Source: Actinomycetes bacterium
Lineage (GTDB): Bacteria; Actinomycetota; Acidimicrobiia; Acidimicrobiales; Aldehydirespiratoraceae
DNA: 64,000 nucleotides
NCBI GenBank assembly: GCA_024276495.1
Contig: JAJRXC010000077.1
Location: 45,596-109,595 of the forward strand
Direction: 5' to 3'
Part shown: piece by piece, positions 60,485-64,000 of the stretch
Layout of the letters: each line of letters starts with the position of its first letter
Position numbering within the stretch: the first letter of the stretch is position 1
The notes under the pieces: model-generated
Told to the model about the DNA's origin: nothing
Databases searched by the model: none
Seen by the model: the letters and a program-made list of their open reading frames with translations, nothing else
Translations under genes and position numbers: made by a program

Positions 60485-62205
60485 CCGGCGACCCCCGCGC
60501 CGGCCGGACCTTCCGTGTCCGTTGGCTCGGTCGGGTGGCGTATCGCGATGCCCTCGCGCTGCAGCGTGGGTTGTTCGTCGGTTCCGACGACAACCTCCTG
60601 CTGCTCGAACACCCGCACACGATCACCCGCAGCCGCCGCACACCCCGAGACCATCTCCTCGTCGACGAGGACGATATCCGTTCCGTGGGTGGTGAGGTCG
60701 TCGAGACCGACCGTGGTGGCGACATCACCTATCACGGGCCCGGTCAGCTGGTCGGCTACCCCATCCTCGACGTGCCCGGCCGGCGGGGCGGGGGCATGGC
60801 CGACACCGCGGCCTATGTCGACGCACTCGAGCAGATCCTCATCGACGTTCTCGGCGAGTTGGGTCTCGCTGCCGGTCGCATCCCGCGCTTCAGCGGGGTG
60901 TGGGTCGATGTCGCCGGTGCACGTCCCCGCAAGATCGCGGCGATCGGGGTGCGGATCTCCCGTTCGCGGTCGATGCACGGATTCGCGCTGAACGTCGATC
61001 CTGATCTCTCGTGGTTCGATCGGATCGTCCCGTGCGGCATCTCCGACAAAGGGGTCACCTCGTTGGCCGCCGAAGGCATCGACGTGACGATGGAGTCGGT
61101 GGTCGATCGGGTCGCGCACGGGGTCGTGGCCCGTTTCGCCGGTGACCGACCCGTCGATCGCGCCGACGTGTCGTGGCGGATCCGCGGCCGGGATCTCGCG
61201 CCGTTCACGCGAGGGGAGGGAGCCGGGACACCGGTCGGTCGGGACGGTGTCGGCCACGGGTTCGACGCGCAGGCCGACGGCACCTCGGTTCGTCTGCTGG
61301 GTCGGCTGGCCGATGCCGGGGCCACCGACCACGACCCGGTTCGGCTTCGAGCCCGCAAACCCGACTGGATGAAGGTGCCGCTCGCCACCGGTCCCGAGTT
61401 CCGGCGGGTGAAGGCGGCGATGCGTGAGCTCGATCTCGTGACGGTGTGCGAGGAGGCCGGCTGCCCGAACATCTCGGAGTGTTGGAACGACGGGACCGCG
61501 ACGTTCATGGTGTTGGGCGAGCGTTGCACGCGGGCGTGCGGGTTCTGTCTGGTCGACACCCGCCGACCGGCCCCGCCCGATCCGGGCGAACCGGCACGGG
61601 TGGCGACCGCGGTGCAACGGCTCGGCCTGCGCCACGCGGTGATCACGATGGTGGCCCGCGACGACCTGGCCGATGGTGGCGCGTCGGCGGTTGCGGCGAC
61701 GGTCGAGGCGGTGCGGGCCGAGAATCCGCACTGTCGGATCGAGACGCTGATCTCCGACTTCCAGGGGAACGATGCCGCGCTCGACGTGCTCTTCGCAGCC
61801 GGACCGGACATCGTCAACCACAACATCGAGACGGTGGCGCGGCTCCAGCGGGCCGTTCGGCCGTCGGCCGGCTACGCCCGGAGCCTGTCGGTGCTGGCCC
61901 GGGCCAAGGCGGCGGGGTTCGTCACCAAGTCATCGTTGATCGTGGGCATGGGGGAGACCGGCGACGAGATCGAGCAGACTCTCGGGGATCTCGCGGCGGT
62001 CGGCACCGACATCGTCACCATCGGTCAGTATCTGCGTCCGACCTCACACCATCTCCCGGTCGCTCGCTGGTGGGAGCCGGCGCGGTTCGCGGAGTGGAAG
62101 CGGGTCGGGGAACGGGCCGGGATCGGCCATGTCGAGTCGTCGCCGCTGACCCGGTCGAGCTACCACGCCCGGGAGGCCGCGGCGTCGGTCAGCGGGTCGA
62201 GCTGA
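60481..62205 (+). CDS. Bifunctional octanoyltransferase-lipoyl synthase (LipB-LipA fusion)
   Basis: One open frame of 574 residues carries both lipoate enzymes. The LipB part has RGGDITYHGPGQ (78 onwards), Lys151 and Cys185 (PCGISDKGVTSL). The LipA part has the auxiliary cluster Cys323/Cys328/Cys334, the radical-SAM CxxxCxxC at Cys349/Cys353/Cys356 and the end motif RSSYHARE. LipB loads octanoate onto E2 and LipA adds the two sulfurs. No ATG or GTG fits the N-terminus; CTG 60481 overlaps the E2 stop (CTGA) after two GGAGG sites and is my choice. It overlaps the convergent gene by 17 bp. Confidence 0.88.
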   Translation: MTGDPRAGRTFRVRWLGRVAYRDALALQRGLFVGSDDNLLLLEHPHTITRSRRTPRDHLLVDEDDIRSVGGEVVETDRGGDITYHGPGQLVGYPILDVPGRRGGGMADTAAYVDALEQILIDVLGELGLAAGRIPRFSGVWVDVAGARPRKIAAIGVRISRSRSMHGFALNVDPDLSWFDRIVPCGISDKGVTSLAAEGIDVTMESVVDRVAHGVVARFAGDRPVDRADVSWRIRGRDLAPFTRGEGAGTPVGRDGVGHGFDAQADGTSVRLLGRLADAGATDHDPVRLRARKPDWMKVPLATGPEFRRVKAAMRELDLVTVCEEAGCPNISECWNDGTATFMVLGERCTRACGFCLVDTRRPAPPDPGEPARVATAVQRLGLRHAVITMVARDDLADGGASAVAATVEAVRAENPHCRIETLISDFQGNDAALDVLFAAGPDIVNHNIETVARLQRAVRPSAGYARSLSVLARAKAAGFVTKSSLIVGMGETGDEIEQTLGDLAAVGTDIVTIGQYLRPTSHHLPVARWWEPARFAEWKRVGERAGIGHVESSPLTRSSYHAREAAASVSGSS

Positions 62206-62686
62206 TCACACCGGTGTCGAAGCCGGCCAGGTGAAGCCCCCCGTGGAAGCGGGCGTGTTCGATCTTCAGACAGCGGTCCATCACGACATCGAGGCCGGCG
62301 CGCGACGCCATCCGTGCGGCGTCGTCGCTCCAGAGGCCGAGCTGGACCCAGAACGCGCCGGCGCCGACGGCGATCGATTCCTCGGCGATGGCGGGCAGGT
62401 CGTCGTTTCGTCGGAACACGTCGACGATGTCGGGTGCGACCGGTAGTTCGGCGAGCGTGGCGTAGACCGGTTCGCCCAGGATCTCCGACTCCCGAGGGTT
62501 GACGAGATAGACGTCGAATTCGGCCGACGAGCTGAGCAGGTAGGTGGCCACGAAGTTGCTGGCCCGGGCCGGATTCGACGACGCGCCGACGATCGCGACG
62601 GAGTGACTCCGGTCGAGGATCGCCTTGCGGGCGGTCGCTCCGGGAGGGGACCATCCGTCGATCGGGGGTCGTTCGGAGCTAGCCAT
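62189..62686 (-). CDS. CoA-binding domain protein
   Basis: A 165-residue Rossmann-type protein of the YccU/CoA_binding_2 family. It has VAIVGASSNPARASNFVATYLL at about 30-50, then VYLVNPRESEILGEPVYATLAELP and VDVFRRNDDLP, with a late VMDRCLKIEHAR. The family often sits next to O-acetylhomoserine sulfhydrylase, as here, but its role is unknown. GGAGGAG precedes ATG 62686. Its start lies inside the end of the sulfhydrylase gene, an 8-bp overlap. Confidence 0.88.
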   Translation of the reverse strand: MASSERPPIDGWSPPGATARKAILDRSHSVAIVGASSNPARASNFVATYLLSSSAEFDVYLVNPRESEILGEPVYATLAELPVAPDIVDVFRRNDDLPAIAEESIAVGAGAFWVQLGLWSDDAARMASRAGLDVVMDRCLKIEHARFHGGLHLAGFDTGVISSTR

Positions 62687-63725
62687 CGGTGTCTCCTCCC
62701 AGGGCCTGGTCCAGGTCCCAGATGATGTCGTCGAGGTCTTCGAGGCCCACGGAGAGCCGAACCATGTCGGCGGTGACCCCGGCGGCCCGTAGTTGCTCGT
62801 CGGTGAGCTGCTGGTGGGTGGTCGATGCCGGGTGCAGGACGAGCGTCTTCGCGTCGCCGACGTTGGCCAGATGGCTGACCATCCGGAGGCGCTCGATGAA
62901 CGTGGCGCCCGCGGTACGACCGCCGGCGACACCGAACGTGAAGACTGCTCCGGGGCCCTGAGGGAGGTACTTGCGGGCGAGCGGGTTGTGCGGTGAGTCG
63001 GCGAGCCCCGCGTAGCTCACCCACGAGACTCGGGGGTCGGCGTCGAGCCACTCGGCCACCGCCTGGGCGTTCGCGACATGGTTGTCCATGCGCTGTGGCA
63101 GCGTCTCGAGCCCCTGGAGGAACAGAAACGAGTTGAACGGGGCGAGTGGGGCGCCGACGTCTCGCAGTTGTTCGGCCCGCAGCTTCGAGCAGTAGGCGTA
63201 CTCACCGAAGTTGTCCCACCAGCGCAGCCCGTTGTAGCTCGGGACCGGCTCGGTCATCCCGGGGAAACGGCCGGATCCCCAGTCGAAGGTGCCGGCCTCG
63301 ACGACGACGCCGCCGATCGTGGTGCCGTGGCCGCCGAGGAACTTGGTCGCGGAGTGCATCACGACGTCGGCGCCCCATTCGATGGGCCGGCACAGGTACG
63401 GCGTGGCGAAGGTGGAGTCGATGAACAGCGGGAGCCCGTGGGCGTGGGCGATGTCGGCGAGGACTTCGATGTCGGCGATGACGCCGGATGGGTTCCCGAT
63501 CGTCTCGGTGAAGAGCAGCTTGGTGTCGTCGGTGATCGCGGCGGCGAAGGCGTTGGTGTCGGCGGCATCGACGAAGGTGGTCTCGATGCCGAAGCGCGCG
63601 AGGGTGACCGAGAACTGGGTGATGGAGCCGCCGTAGAGGCTCGAGCTGGCGACGATGTGGTCGCCGGCGCCGGCGAGGTTGGTGATCGCGAGGAACTCCG
63701 CGGCGTGACTGGACGCGGTGGCCAC
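62679..63725 (-). pseudogene. O-acetylhomoserine sulfhydrylase (MetY-like), N-terminus missing
   Basis: A 348-residue PLP enzyme. The PLP Lys is present (VVMHSATKFLGGHGTTIGG), and the C-terminal domain is complete. Full-length MetY proteins are about 430 residues; the first ~80, including the Tyr/Arg that reach the neighbouring active site, are absent. Homology begins abruptly at AVATASSHAAEF, and just upstream lie a hairpin terminator and the end of an unrelated gene. The start shown (GTG 63725) is only formal. Either the gene was cut by a rearrangement, or the sequence is wrongly joined here. Confidence 0.8.
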
Positions 63726-63752
63726 CGCGCTGAAGGGCTGAGGCGGAGGCGT

Positions 63753-63778
63753 CCCCGGGAAGGCGTGCCCTCCCGGGG
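63753..63778 (-). terminator. Hairpin terminator after the partial gene at the window end
   Basis: CCCCGGGA (63753-63760) pairs perfectly with TCCCGGGG (63771-63778), with a further two pairs inside. On the minus strand it begins 7 bp after the stop codon of the upstream gene. No T-run follows. It lies where the MetY N-terminus should be encoded. Confidence 0.6.
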
Positions 63779-63785
63779 CGGGGTT

Positions 63786-64000
63786 TCAGTTGCCCGCGTA
63801 GAGCGATTTCACGCTGCCCCAACTCGACGGATGCGTGGCCACGATCTCCGCCTCGTTGAGTTTCAGACTCGACGCGTTTCCCGCTACGGCCCGGTAGATC
63901 ACGCCGTCCGTCCGGTCCACCCAACGCAGGGGATCGCATTCCGAGGCGGGCTCGAAACGGTCGGGATGGCAATCCTCGCTGGCCGCGAGTCCGATGAGAA
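63786..64000 (-). CDS. C-terminal end of an unidentified protein
   Basis: The minus-strand frame is open from base 63998 to a TGA at 63786-63788, giving the last 70 residues of a protein whose start is outside the window. The residues include two Cys (SEDCHPD and SECDPL), a WVDRTDGVIYRAV segment and the end HPSSWGSVKSLYAGN. Third-position GC is high and a terminator hairpin follows, so it is probably real. I do not recognise it. It is on the same strand as the truncated MetY and immediately upstream of it. Confidence 0.6.
   Translation of the reverse strand, partial: LIGLAASEDCHPDRFEPASECDPLRWVDRTDGVIYRAVAGNASSLKLNEAEIVATHPSSWGSVKSLYAGN

Overview
The window is GC-rich throughout, densely coding and full of 4-bp ATGA or GTGA stop/start overlaps. 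SUF-type Fe-S genes including SufU, a homodimeric AceE pyruvate dehydrogenase E1, an actinobacterial TIGR03252-like HhH-GPD protein, a WS/DGAT acyltransferase and a DUF4012 exopolysaccharide protein together point to an actinobacterium. An Acidimicrobiia-type lineage is my best guess, but that is inference. I saw no rRNA, tRNA, CRISPR array, insertion sequence or phage gene.

Layout. (1) 1-12 kb: a plus-strand inositol/sugar catabolic operon. It holds the end of a sugar ABC permease and its ATPase, then iolC, a Cgl0158-type aldolase, iolB, a Gfo/Idh oxidoreductase, iolD, an SDR, two more Gfo/Idh oxidoreductases and an RmlD-like SDR, nearly all translationally coupled. A ROK-family gene faces it. 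No iolE or iolA is visible here. (2) 12-22 kb: SUF Fe-S assembly split into two operons, sufD-Rieske-sufC-PCD (plus) and sufC-sufS-sufU (minus). Both carry an 18/20 identical dyad upstream. Between them lie a DUF2510 membrane protein, a Cys-rich protein, a WS/DGAT enzyme and a hydrolase. (3) 22-28 kb: a Phd/VapC-like toxin-antitoxin operon, an acyl-CoA dehydrogenase, an ECF sigma factor with a membrane partner, and a structured intergenic region with a tiny leader ORF. (4) 28-34 kb: HhH-GPD protein, AceE, an RNase HI fused to a SLOG-like domain, an epimerase, a LapA-like protein and a possible cell-wall anchored protein.

(5) 34-57 kb: an exopolysaccharide/glycan locus. It contains DUF4012, PglF-, PglD-, PglC- and PglE-like enzymes (a UDP-bacillosamine-type amino-sugar route), glycosyltransferases, an epimerase, a deacetylase, a GNAT enzyme, a Wzz/BY-kinase, a polymerase-like membrane protein and a PqqD-HprK fusion. 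A frameshifted molybdopterin oxidoreductase with its own TetR regulator interrupts it, and a GGDEF protein closes it. (6) 57-62 kb: a tiny membrane protein, then lpdA, the E2 acyltransferase and a single LipB-LipA fusion. With AceE these would make and lipoylate a 2-oxoacid dehydrogenase. (7) 62-64 kb: a CoA-binding protein and an O-acetylhomoserine sulfhydrylase that lacks its N-terminus next to an unrelated gene end. This looks like a rearrangement or an assembly join.

The observations most worth following up are the shared SUF operator with the split operons, the LipB-LipA fusion with an apparent CTG start, the RNase HI-SLOG fusion, the PqqD-HprK protein in the glycan locus, and the small leader ORF with hairpins at 26.7-27.0 kb.
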